From Pseudomonadota bacterium (GTDB lineage Bacteria > Pseudomonadota > Alphaproteobacteria > Caulobacterales > Caulobacteraceae): DNA of 14,594 nt. Position 1 is the first letter of the stretch. Each line of letters begins with the position of its first letter. The stretch covers positions 1 through 14,594 of the forward strand of contig JAEXJH010000656.1 of the NCBI GenBank assembly GCA_023445955.1, written 5' to 3'. Below are positions 1 to 7,232 of the stretch, piece after piece. The translations under genes were made by a program, and so were the position numbers. The notes beneath the pieces are model-generated. The model saw nothing but the letters and a program-made list of their open reading frames with translations. It ran no database searches and was not told the DNA's origin.

Positions 1-10
1 ATCCGCGGAG

Positions 11-80
11 CGTCTCAAGTTCCAGCCATGGGCTGGACAGAGTCGCGCCGCCGCCTCTAATGAGACGACGGCGCTGGAAC
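11..80. repeat. Inverted repeats in the spacer downstream of rpsP
   Basis: Three complementary pairs are visible. CCAGCC/GGCTGG at 22-27/31-36 extends to 7 bp (21-27/31-37) around a 3-base loop. CGTCTCA at 11-17 matches TGAGACG at 61-67. GTTCCAGC at 19-26 matches GCTGGAAC at 73-80. The last two pairs are not nested, so they cannot both form in a simple hairpin; together they would make a pseudoknot. No gene is visible in 1-85. On the minus strand this is the spacer after rpsP, where rimM usually follows. There is no T-run that would make it a clear terminator. The function is unknown. Confidence 0.5.
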
Positions 81-85
81 CCTGA

Positions 86-637
86 TTAGCCTTCCGAGGC
101 TTCTTCAGCCGGAGCTTCAGCGGCCACTTCAGCAGCGGGGGCCTCTTCAGCAGCGGCTTCAGCGGCCGGGGCTTCTTCAGCCGGAGCTTCTTCAACGGCC
201 GGAGCAGCAGCGGCTTCAGCGGCGGCGGCGGCGGCGGCTTCAGCAGCGGCGGCCTTCTCGGCTTCGGCGGCGGCCTTGGCGTCGCTCTCGGCTTGCTTGC
301 GCTCTTCTTCGCGCTGAGCGCGCTCGGCCGAACGCTCTTGAGCCTTCTTGCCCGGAGCGCCCTTTTGCGGGTTGTTGCCGTGGGTCCAGGCGACCAGGCC
401 TTGGGCGGCCAGGAAGCGCGCGACGCGGTCGGTCGGCTGAGCGCCCTTCTTGAGCCACTCTTGGATCGACTCGACCTTCAGGGTGACGCGGTTGGCGTCG
501 TCCTTCTTGAGGAGCGGGTTGTAGGTGCCGACCTTCTCGATGAAGCGGCCATCGCGCGGCGAGTGGCTGTCGGCGACGACGATCGAGTAGTACGGACGCT
601 TCTTGGCGCCGCCACGGGCGAGACGGATCTTCAGCAT
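86..637 (-). CDS. rpsP: 30S ribosomal protein S16 with long Ala/Glu-rich C-terminal tail
   Basis: This is a small-subunit ribosomal protein that binds 16S rRNA early in 30S assembly. The S16 core fills residues 1-85: the start [17 protein letters not shown], then [20 protein letters not shown] (22-41), then a [12 protein letters not shown] segment (61-72). Bacterial S16 is often about 80-100 residues, but this one has 183. Residues 97-130 are charged and probably helical ([19 protein letters not shown]). Residues 131-183 are almost only Ala, Glu and Pro. A long, low-complexity acidic tail is known on S16 of several alphaproteobacteria, so this is extension and not misreading. The gene lies 24 bp downstream of ffh on the same strand, so co-transcription is likely. 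The start ATG at 637 is fixed by the conserved N-terminus. The product call is certain; any role of the tail is unknown. Confidence 0.97.
   Translation of the reverse strand: MLKIRLARGGAKKRPYYSIVVADSHSPRDGRFIEKVGTYNPLLKKDDANRVTLKVESIQEWLKKGAQPTDRVARFLAAQGLVAWTHGNNPQKGAPGKKAQERSAERAQREEERKQAESDAKAAAEAEKAAAAEAAAAAAAEAAAAPAVEEAPAEEAPAAEAAAEEAPAAEVAAEAPAEEASEG
99..190 (-). repeat. Direct repeats encoding the acidic S16 tail
   Basis: A 20-base unit at 99-118 recurs exactly at 171-190. Shorter variants of the GCTTCAGC / GCCTCTTCAGC type fill the space between them. They encode Ala-Pro-Ala-Glu-Glu-type repeats of the S16 C-terminus. In-frame repeats like this can expand or contract by slippage, so tail length may vary between strains. 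That last point is inference. Confidence 0.75.
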
Positions 638-661
638 ATCGGTAGTCCTTGGTCTAAAGTT

Positions 662-2188
662 CTATTTCTTGAACGGGTTGAAGCCGGGCAGGCCCAGGCC
701 GGAGAGAGGGTTGGGCTTGGCGTCGCCGCCGCCCCCGAGGCCCGGCAGACCGGGCAGCCCCGAGAGGCCTTGGCCCCCCGCTGCATTGGGATCGGACGCC
801 GGCATCTTTCCGCCGCCCATGGTTTTCAGACGAGCCATGTCACCGCCGCCCATCATGGCGGCCATGCGGGCCATGCCCCTGCCGCCGTCCTTGGACATGG
901 CCTTGAACATGTCGGCCATCTGGCGGTGTTGCTTGAGCAGGCGGTTGACCTCGGCGACATCGACGCCCGAACCGGCGGCGATGCGGCGCTTGCGCGAAGC
1001 GGCCAGGATGTCGGGCTTCTTGCGCTCTTCCTTGGTCATCGAGCTGATGATCGCCTGCTGGCGACGGAAGATGCTGTCGTCGATCCCGCTCTCGGAGATC
1101 TGCTTCTTGACCTTCTGCACGCCGGGCAGCAGGCCCATGATGCCTTCCATGCCGCCCAGCTTCTGCATCTGCCGCAGCTGAGCCGCCAGGTCGTCGAGGT
1201 CGAACTTGCCCTTGGCCAGCTTCTTGGCCATGCGCTCGGCTTCGGCATGGTCGAGATCGGCCGCGGCCTTCTCGACCAGCGCGACGACGTCGCCCTGGCC
1301 CAGGATGCGGCCGGCGACGCGGCGGGCGTCGAACACGTCCAGCTGGTCGATCTTCTCGCCGGCGCCGAGGAACTTGATCGGCAGGCCGGTGACGTGGCGC
1401 ATCGACAGCGCCGCGCCGCCGCGGCCGTCGCCGTCGGCGCGGGTCAGGATCAGGCCGGTCAGCGGCAGGCGCTCGTGGAACGCCTTGGCCGTGCGCACGG
1501 CGTCCTGACCGGTCAGGCTGTCGGCGACCAGGATGGTCTCGGACGGGCTGGCGATGCGGGCGATGTCCGCCGCCTCGCTCATCATCGCCTCGTCCAGCGT
1601 GGTGCGGCCGGCGGTGTCGAGGATCAGGACGTCGTAGCCGCCCAGCTTGGCGGCGCTCATCGCGCGCTTGGCGATGTCCTGGGCGCTCTGGCCCGGAACG
1701 ATCGGCAGGCTCTCGACCTCGACCTGCTTGGCCAGGGTCGCCAGCTGCTCCATGGCGGCCGGGCGACGGGTGTCCAGCGAGGCGACCAGCACCTTCTTGC
1801 GCTCGGTCTTGGAGAGACGCAGGGCCAGCTTGCCCGTGGTCGTCGTCTTGCCCGAGCCCTGCAGGCCGGCCATCAGGATGACCGACGGCGGGTTGAGGGC
1901 CAGGTTCAGGCCGGTCGGGACCTCGCCGCCCAGCATGTCGACCAGACCGTCATAGACGATCTTGACCACCTGGTCGGCCGGCTTGACCGAGCGGATAACC
2001 GCTTCGCCCGAGGCGCTTTCCTTGGCCTTGCTGATGAAATCCTTGACGACCGGCAGGGCGACGTCGGCCTCGAGCAGGGCCACGCGGACTTCGCGCAGCG
2101 CCTCGTCGATGTCCTTTTCGGACAGCACGCCGCGACCGCCAAGACGTTCGAAGACGTCGGAAAGTCGCTCTGTAAGGCCGTCGAACAT
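662..2188 (-). CDS. ffh: Signal recognition particle protein Ffh (SRP54 GTPase)
   Basis: Ffh binds 4.5S RNA and the signal sequences of nascent membrane and secreted proteins, and delivers ribosomes to the receptor FtsY. The order is N domain (residues 1-95), GTPase G domain (about 96-305) and methionine-rich M domain (about 310-440). G-domain motifs are visible: P-loop GLQGSGKTT at 108-116, DTRRP at 139-143, DTAGR at 191-195, TRADGDGRGG at 249-258 and GAGEK at 275-279. The fourth motif reads TRAD where E. coli has TKVD, a mild change. The M domain carries many Met residues (MARMAAMMGGGDMARLKTM). The last 60 or so residues are Gly/Pro-rich and end GFNPFKK. At 508 residues it is somewhat longer than E. 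coli Ffh (453). The start ATG at 2188 gives the standard MFDGLTERL N-terminus. rpsP follows 24 bp downstream. Confidence 0.98.
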   Translation of the reverse strand: MFDGLTERLSDVFERLGGRGVLSEKDIDEALREVRVALLEADVALPVVKDFISKAKESASGEAVIRSVKPADQVVKIVYDGLVDMLGGEVPTGLNLALNPPSVILMAGLQGSGKTTTTGKLALRLSKTERKKVLVASLDTRRPAAMEQLATLAKQVEVESLPIVPGQSAQDIAKRAMSAAKLGGYDVLILDTAGRTTLDEAMMSEAADIARIASPSETILVADSLTGQDAVRTAKAFHERLPLTGLILTRADGDGRGGAALSMRHVTGLPIKFLGAGEKIDQLDVFDARRVAGRILGQGDVVALVEKAAADLDHAEAERMAKKLAKGKFDLDDLAAQLRQMQKLGGMEGIMGLLPGVQKVKKQISESGIDDSIFRRQQAIISSMTKEERKKPDILAASRKRRIAAGSGVDVAEVNRLLKQHRQMADMFKAMSKDGGRGMARMAAMMGGGDMARLKTMGGGKMPASDPNAAGGQGLSGLPGLPGLGGGGDAKPNPLSGLGLPGFNPFKK

Positions 2189-2227
2189 GTCGAACCCTAG
2201 GTAAAAACAGGCTCCAAACGCGATCAG

Positions 2228-2255
2228 CCCCCGTGGACGATCACGTCGACGGGGG
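2228..2255 (-). promoter_or_regulatory. Stem-loop in the ffh leader
   Basis: CCCCCGT at 2228-2234 pairs with ACGGGGG at 2249-2255. After one G/G mismatch the inner arms GACG (2236-2239) and CGTC (2244-2247) continue the stem around a 4-base loop, giving 11 paired positions. In the minus-strand ffh transcript the hairpin would end 39 bases before the start codon. No U-run follows it directly, so it is not a classical terminator. It may be a leader structure or a DNA operator; neither can be decided from the sequence. The rest of the 225-base ffh/DUF1993 spacer holds only the DUF1993 terminator; I saw no convincing ffh promoter. Confidence 0.45.
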
Positions 2256-2372
2256 TCCTCGCCGTCCTCGTCCGGATGGATCCTGCGCTAACAGGCCGGG
2301 GTCGTGACGGTGGAGGCGCTGCTGATAAAGCGCCGGAAGCCGGGGCTTATGCACAGAAAAGGCGGAAGAGTC

Positions 2373-2399
2373 AAAGGGGCGGGCTTTCACCCCCGCCCC
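2373..2399 (-). terminator. Intrinsic terminator of the DUF1993 gene
   Basis: Perfect 8-bp arms GGGGCGGG (2376-2383) and CCCGCCCC (2392-2399) enclose an 8-base loop. On the minus strand the stem is followed by TTT. It begins 15 bases after the DUF1993 stop codon. The T-tract is short, as is common in high-GC genomes. Confidence 0.7.
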
Positions 2400-2413
2400 A
2401 GGGCGCAAGGAGA

Positions 2414-2920
2414 TCAGGCCGTGCCCAGGAAGTCGCGCTTGCCGACCTCGACGCCGTTGTGGCGCAGGATCGCGTAGGCCGTGGTGATGTGGAAGAAGAA
2501 GTTCGGCATCGCCTGGCCCTGCAGATAGTCCAGGCCCTTGAAGGTGTAGGTCTCGCCGCGGCGGACCAGCTGGACGTCACGATCGTGACCGCCTTCGAAC
2601 GCAGCGGCGTCCAGGCCTTCGACAAAAGCGATGGCGCGGTCGATGCGGGCGATCAGTTCGGCGAACGAGGTCTCGGTGTCGTCCCAGGCCGGAACTTCCT
2701 GCGCGGCCAGGCGCGCGGCGCCGCCCTTGGCGAAGTCGGTGGCGATCTGCACCTGGCGGATCAGCGGGAACATGTCGGGGTACAGGCGCGCCTTCAGCAG
2801 GGCGTCCGGATCCCACTTCTTGGCCTCGACGAGGTCGGCGGCCTTGGTCAGCACGCCCTTCAGACCCTTCAGGCCCTGGATGAACACGGGCACGCTGGCC
2901 TGGTGGATCGAGATCGACAT
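2414..2920 (-). CDS. DUF1993 family protein
   Basis: The 168-residue protein matches the DUF1993 family (helical, DinB-like fold) in length and motifs. It opens with MSISIHQASVPVFIQGLKGL and has the characteristic C-terminal block NFFFHITTAYAILRHNGVEVGKRDFLG. It also carries the family's central helices with YPDMFPLIRQVQIATDFAKG. No signal peptide or membrane segment is seen, so it should be cytoplasmic. The biochemical role of the family is not established; the DinB-like fold suggests small-molecule or metal binding, but that is inference. It is monocistronic: it has its own terminator at 2373-2399 and is divergent from the CBS gene. A GGAG sequence about 6 bases before the ATG at 2920 supports the start. 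Confidence 0.88.
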   Translation of the reverse strand: MSISIHQASVPVFIQGLKGLKGVLTKAADLVEAKKWDPDALLKARLYPDMFPLIRQVQIATDFAKGGAARLAAQEVPAWDDTETSFAELIARIDRAIAFVEGLDAAAFEGGHDRDVQLVRRGETYTFKGLDYLQGQAMPNFFFHITTAYAILRHNGVEVGKRDFLGTA

Positions 2921-2985
2921 GGGAAGCTCCGGGAAGACAGATGCGCCTAGATAGGGCGGACCTGTGACGACCGGAAGCGGAACGG

Positions 2986-3011
2986 TTGGCGCAAGCTGTG
3001 GGTTTTAGAAC
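2986..3011 (+). promoter_or_regulatory. Housekeeping-sigma promoter for the CBS-domain gene
   Basis: A -35 element TTGGCGC (2986-2992) and a -10 element TTTAGAAC (3004-3011) are separated by 11 bases. They match the Caulobacter consensus TTGACGS-N10-14-GCTANAWC at 6 of 7 and 6 of 8 positions. The predicted transcript would start near 3017 and carry a leader of about 24 bases before the ATG at 3041. Confidence 0.6.
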
Positions 3012-3036
3012 CTCAGAATTCCAACCCATGAGGTTC
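3008..3036. promoter_or_regulatory. 8-bp dyad spanning the -10 element and ribosome binding site of the CBS gene
   Basis: GAACCTCA (3008-3015) and TGAGGTTC (3029-3036) are perfect inverted repeats 13 bases apart. The left arm overlaps the predicted -10 element. The right arm contains the AGG that serves as Shine-Dalgarno sequence for the ATG at 3041. If transcription starts near 3017 the left arm is not in the mRNA, which favours a protein operator over an RNA hairpin. The binding protein is unknown. Confidence 0.45.
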
Positions 3037-3040
3037 CGCT

Positions 3041-3472
3041 ATGAAAGTCAGTGACGCCATGACCAGCCAGGTCTCGGTCGCCCGCCCCACCGACAGCATC
3101 CGCAAGGTCGCCGAGACCATGGCCAAGGTCGACAGCGGCGTGGTGCCGGTGGTCGAGGACGGCAAGGTCGTCGGCCTGGTCACCGACCGCGACATCGTCC
3201 TGCGCGTGGTCGCCGAAGGCCGCAGTTTCGACAGCGCCGTCTCCGAAGTGATGTCAGACGGTGAAGTGCTGAGCGTGAAGGAAGACGACATCCTGGCCGA
3301 CGCCACCGCTAAGATGGCCAACAATCAGGTCCGCCGCCTGATCGTGCTGAACGACTCGGGTCGCCTGACCGGCATCCTGTCGCTGGGCGACGTGGCCAAG
3401 GACTACGGCGCCAAGCAGGTCGGCAAGACGCTTGAGGAAATCTCGCAGGAGCCGGGCGACGCGGCGCACTGA
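3041..3472 (+). CDS. Stand-alone two-CBS-domain protein
   Basis: The 143-residue protein is nothing but a CBS pair. CBS1 covers about residues 1-58 and ends in GLVTDRDI (45-52). CBS2 covers about 66-122 and ends in GILSLGDVA (111-119). The T/S-x-x-D pattern in these strands (TDRD; SLGD) commonly binds the ribose of adenine nucleotides, so an AMP, ATP or similar ligand is likely. The partner enzyme or channel cannot be read from the sequence. There is no signal peptide or membrane segment. The gene is monocistronic between a divergent DUF1993 gene and convergent mdh, with a good promoter 30 bases upstream. The ATG at 3041 is supported by AGG seven bases upstream and by the usual MKVSDAMT opening. 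Small CBS proteins like this are often stress-responsive in proteobacteria; that is inference here. Confidence 0.92.
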   Translation: MKVSDAMTSQVSVARPTDSIRKVAETMAKVDSGVVPVVEDGKVVGLVTDRDIVLRVVAEGRSFDSAVSEVMSDGEVLSVKEDDILADATAKMANNQVRRLIVLNDSGRLTGILSLGDVAKDYGAKQVGKTLEEISQEPGDAAH

Positions 3473-3487
3473 GTGCGTCGTCCCCGC

Positions 3488-3562
3488 CCTTCGACAGGCT
3501 CAGGGTGAGGACGATTGTAAGCGCCTGGTCAGTAGGAAACCTCATCCTGAGCTTGTCGAAGG
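3488..3562. repeat. REP-like inverted repeat pair
   Basis: The segments 3488-3510 and 3540-3562 are 23-base inverted copies differing at two positions. Each contains the core CCTTCGACA(A/G)GCTCAGG, and they enclose a 29-base loop. This core is a familiar dispersed intergenic palindrome in alphaproteobacteria, including Caulobacter. It lies in the spacer between the convergent CBS and mdh genes. A transcript through it would form a long hairpin that could end or stabilise the CBS mRNA. Copy number in the genome cannot be seen here. Confidence 0.75.
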
Positions 3563-3581
3563 ACGAGGTTGCCGGACCAAG

Positions 3582-3612
3582 AAAAAGGGCGGCCCCGCGA
3601 GGAGCCGCCCTT
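3582..3612 (-). terminator. Intrinsic terminator of mdh
   Basis: Arms AAGGGCGGC (3585-3593) and GCCGCCCTT (3604-3612) form a perfect 9-bp stem with a 10-base loop. On the minus strand it is followed by a run of five T (3586-3582). It begins 25 bases after the mdh stop codon. This is the strongest terminator in the window. Confidence 0.9.
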
Positions 3613-3637
3613 CGCCGTTCTTAGGATCGAAGTTCGC

Positions 3638-4670
<1,033 letters not shown>

Positions 4671-4683
4671 GCCCTCTTTCCGG

Positions 4684-4703
4684 TTTCGCTGCACTGCGGC
4701 AAA
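4684..4703. promoter_or_regulatory. CTGCACTGC motif between mdh and mch, possible PhaR-type site
   Basis: The divergent mdh/mch spacer holds TTTCGCTGCACTGCGGCAAA, an imperfect dyad with tandem CTGC units flanked by TTT and AAA. PhaR, the polyhydroxybutyrate regulator of alphaproteobacteria, binds CTGC/GCAG-rich sites. Here the half-sites are tandem rather than inverted, so the match is weak. The location, upstream of an acetyl-CoA assimilation gene, is suggestive only. Confidence 0.2.
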
Positions 4704-4734
4704 GATGGCCCGATAACGATAAGGAGAGCCGGGG

Positions 4735-5781
4735 ATGAGCAAGACCGATCCGGGCCATTTCTTCGAGGACTTCCGCCTCGGCCAGAGACTGGTCCACGCC
4801 ACGCCCCGGACGATCACCGCGGGCGACGTCGCGCTGTACACGGCGCTTTATGGTCCAAGGTTTTCGCTGTTCTCGTCGGATGAATTCGCCCGGGCTTGCG
4901 GCTTGGCCGCAGCTCCCATCGATCCGCTGATCGCCTTCCATGTGGTGTTCGGCAAGACCGTGCCGGACATCAGCCTGAACGCCGTCGCCAATCTGGGCTA
5001 CGCCGAGGGCCGCTTCCTGGCCCCAGTGTTCCCAGGCGACACCCTGAGCGCCGTCTCCGACGTGATCGGGCTGAAGGAAAATTCCAACCGCAAGACCGGC
5101 GTCGTCTATGTCCGCACCACGGGGACGAACCAGCGCGGCGAGGCCGTGCTGAGCTACGTCCGCTGGGTGATGGTGCGAAAGCGCGATCCGGACGCCGAGA
5201 TCGCCGAGCAGGCGGTCCCGACGCTGTCAGCGGCCGTGGCGCCGGCGGACCTCACGGTTCCCGAGGGCCTGGACTTCAGCGGCTATGACTGGAACCTGGC
5301 CGGCGCACCGCACGCCTTCGAGGACTATGCGATCGGCGAGACGATCGACCATGTCGACGGCATGGCGGTGGAAGAGGCCGAGCACCAGATGGCCACGCGC
5401 CTGTGGCAGAACACCGCCAAGGTCCATTTCAACGCCTTCGAGCGGAGCAAGGACCCGTCCGGCAAGCGCCTTGTCTATGGCGGCGTGGTGATCTCGACGG
5501 CCAAGGCGCTGTCGTTCAACGGGCTGCAGAACGCCGGACTGATCCTGGCGATAAACGGCGGGCGGCACGTGGCCCCGTTCTTCGCCGGCGGCACGGTTTT
5601 CGCCTGGAGCCAGGTGCTGGACAAGGCCGACCTGGGCAGCGTCGGCGCCCTGCGACTGCGGCTGGTCGCCACGAAGGATCAGCCCTGCGCCGGCTTCCCG
5701 GACAAGGACGGCGAAGGGGCCTACGATCCGGCCGTCATCCTCGACTTCGACTATTGGGCGGCGGTTCCTAAGCGTGACTGA
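4735..5781 (+). CDS. mch: Mesaconyl-CoA hydratase (MaoC-like, tandem hot-dog)
   Basis: The family enzyme reversibly hydrates mesaconyl-C1-CoA to (2R,3S)-beta-methylmalyl-CoA in the ethylmalonyl-CoA pathway. Its 348 residues match Mch of Rhodobacter sphaeroides (about 343) and share long recognisable blocks: NFFEDF-type start (GHFFEDFRLGQ, 7-17), HATPRTITAGDVALYTALYG (21-40), FGKTVPDISLNAVANLGYA (72-90), DHVDGMAVEEAEHQMATRLW (205-224) and NTAKVHFN (226-233). The C-terminus LDFDYWAAVPKR is also family-like. The two halves are hot-dog folds of the MaoC type. The ATG at 4735 follows AAGGAGA at a good distance. The HIT gene starts inside its last codons. A malyl-CoA enzyme lies 1.4 kb away and mdh is divergent, which fits a C4/C5 acyl-CoA role. 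I compared from memory of the family, not by alignment. Another MaoC dehydratase of the same subfamily is the main alternative. Confidence 0.88.
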   Translation: MSKTDPGHFFEDFRLGQRLVHATPRTITAGDVALYTALYGPRFSLFSSDEFARACGLAAAPIDPLIAFHVVFGKTVPDISLNAVANLGYAEGRFLAPVFPGDTLSAVSDVIGLKENSNRKTGVVYVRTTGTNQRGEAVLSYVRWVMVRKRDPDAEIAEQAVPTLSAAVAPADLTVPEGLDFSGYDWNLAGAPHAFEDYAIGETIDHVDGMAVEEAEHQMATRLWQNTAKVHFNAFERSKDPSGKRLVYGGVVISTAKALSFNGLQNAGLILAINGGRHVAPFFAGGTVFAWSQVLDKADLGSVGALRLRLVATKDQPCAGFPDKDGEGAYDPAVILDFDYWAAVPKRD

Positions 5782-6199
5782 TTTCATCCTCGACCCCGCC
5801 TTCGTCGCCACGTCGCACAAGGTCGCCGACCTGCCGTTGTGCGAAGTGCGATTGCACGACGACACCCGCTATCCGTGGCTGGTGCTGATTCCGCGCCAGC
5901 CGGACCTGCGCGAGATCGAGGAGCTGGACACCGCTCACCGCATCCAGCTGATGGAGGAGATCGTCCTGGCCGGGACCGCCGTCCGCGCGGTCGGGGCGGC
6001 GCTTGGGCTGACGATCGACAAGCTGAACGTCGGCGCCCTGGGCAATGTCACTGCCCAGCTGCACGTCCATGTCGTGGGCCGCCGCAAGGACGATCCGGCC
6101 TGGCCCGGCCCCGTCTGGGGCCACAGCCCCGCCCTCGCCTATTCGACCGAAGGCCTGGCGGCCCCGATCGCGGCGGCGCGGGAAGCCTTGAAGGCTTAG
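5774..6199 (+). CDS. HIT-family nucleotide hydrolase
   Basis: This 141-residue protein has the histidine-triad fold, whose members hydrolyse or transfer nucleotides (Ap4A, AMP-linked substrates). The core runs from YPWLVLIPRQ (33-42) through KLNVGALGNV (83-92) to the triad QLHVHVVGR (95-103). The first triad His is replaced by Gln95. The nucleophile position (His97) and the third position (His99) are kept. This Q-L-H-x-H-V form is common in alphaproteobacterial HIT proteins, so it need not mean loss of activity. The start is GTG at 5774, overlapping the mch stop by 8 bp. No strong Shine-Dalgarno is seen, so translation is probably coupled to mch. Its stop codon overlaps that of the convergent downstream gene by 3 bases. 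The substrate is unknown. Confidence 0.9.
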   Translation: MTDFILDPAFVATSHKVADLPLCEVRLHDDTRYPWLVLIPRQPDLREIEELDTAHRIQLMEEIVLAGTAVRAVGAALGLTIDKLNVGALGNVTAQLHVHVVGRRKDDPAWPGPVWGHSPALAYSTEGLAAPIAAAREALKA

Positions 6200-7212
6200 C
6201 GCTTCTTCTTTTTGGCCGGAGCCTTCTTGGCGGCGCTCGCCTTGCCCTTCTTGGCCGGGACCGCCTTGGCCTTGCCGCCCTTGCCCTTCTTGAGCGCCGA
6301 GGCCTTGCCGCCCTTCCTGGCCGCGGCGGCGCACTTGGCCTTGGCGGCCTTAAGCGCCTTGCCCTTCTTGCCCTTGGTCGAGCAAGCCGGCGCGGCGTCG
6401 GCCGCCGGACGGCTGACCGCCACGCGTTGGGCGACCGGCCAGACATAGGGACCGCGACCCTGGCCTTCGTAGCCGGGCGGAGCCTGTGGCAGGATGTGTT
6501 CGGCCGACACCGTCTGGCGCACGCCGTTCTCGACCAGCTCGCCCGCCCAGCGCTCATAGCCGGCCGGCCGCAGGGTCAGCACCGAGGACTGGCCGCCGCG
6601 GGGGCTGAAGCGCAGGACGACGTCGCCGCCGTCGCGACGCAGGTCGTCGATCAGGCCTGTCGAGCCGACGCTGCCCGGACGCCGGACATCGCGCCAGGCG
6701 CCTTCCAGCTCGCCATAGCCGCCGGCCTTGTCGACCAGCTGCAGGGCGTAGAGCTGGCCGCCGTCGGTCCCGACGATCCGCCAGCCGCCGTCCAGCGGAC
6801 CTTGCAGGTTCTGGGCGGCCGCGATCGAGCCCTTGACCCGGAGTTCGTAGACCTGGGCCTTGGTCAGCTCGGCCCCGGTCGGCGCCTCGGGCTCGGGCGG
6901 CGGGATCGGCAGGATGGTGGCGCGGTGCTTGGGCGCGGGCTTGTTGGCGGCGGTCTCGGCGGCTTCCTCGTCGACCGGCTGTCCGGCTTGCGAGATCAGG
7001 TCGGCCATCGGGTCGATGGCTTGCGGGATCTGCGAGGAGTCGGTGGCCGGGACCTGCGGCGCGGCCGTGCTGACCGGCGCGTCCGCAGGCGCAGGGGCGG
7101 CCTGCGCCCCGAACGTCGGCGTGTAGCCCGCGGGCGGGGTCGTCGCCGGAGTCTGCTGTTGCGCCAGCGCCGGGCTGGCCATCAAGACGACGGAAAGAAC
7201 GATAGCCCGCAT
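6196..7212 (-). CDS. Exported protein of unknown function with lysine-rich histone-H1-like tail
   Basis: I do not recognise a named family. The frame stays open upstream of 7212, but ATG 7212 is chosen because it gives a clean signal peptide. MRAIVLSVVLMASPALA (1-17) has a short hydrophobic core and an ALA cleavage site before QQQ. A GAAGG lies about 6 bases upstream. The product has 338 residues. Residues 18 to about 105 are Pro/Ala/Gln-rich and probably disordered. Residues about 115-265 look like a folded domain (KAQVYELRVKGSIAAAQNL, LDGGWRIVGTDGGQLYALQL, GGDVVLRFSPRGG, YERWAGELVENG). Residues 280-338 hold 23 Lys and 2 Arg among 59 and no acidic residue, mixed with Ala and Gly, ending AKKKKR. 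The gene starts 20 bp after the malyl-CoA enzyme gene, so both are probably co-transcribed. A basic tail on a secreted protein could bind cell-wall polymers, LPS or nucleic acid; that is inference. Confidence 0.85.
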   Translation of the reverse strand: MRAIVLSVVLMASPALAQQQTPATTPPAGYTPTFGAQAAPAPADAPVSTAAPQVPATDSSQIPQAIDPMADLISQAGQPVDEEAAETAANKPAPKHRATILPIPPPEPEAPTGAELTKAQVYELRVKGSIAAAQNLQGPLDGGWRIVGTDGGQLYALQLVDKAGGYGELEGAWRDVRRPGSVGSTGLIDDLRRDGGDVVLRFSPRGGQSSVLTLRPAGYERWAGELVENGVRQTVSAEHILPQAPPGYEGQGRGPYVWPVAQRVAVSRPAADAAPACSTKGKKGKALKAAKAKCAAAARKGGKASALKKGKGGKAKAVPAKKGKASAAKKAPAKKKKR

Positions 7213-7232
7213 AGAAACCTTCAAAGCGCCTC

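Noticed and set aside
293..2200. 635-codon plus-strand open frame
   Set aside because: It lies antisense to ffh and rpsP, whose motifs are unambiguous. Long antisense frames are expected in high-GC coding DNA with strong third-position bias. No domain is recognisable.
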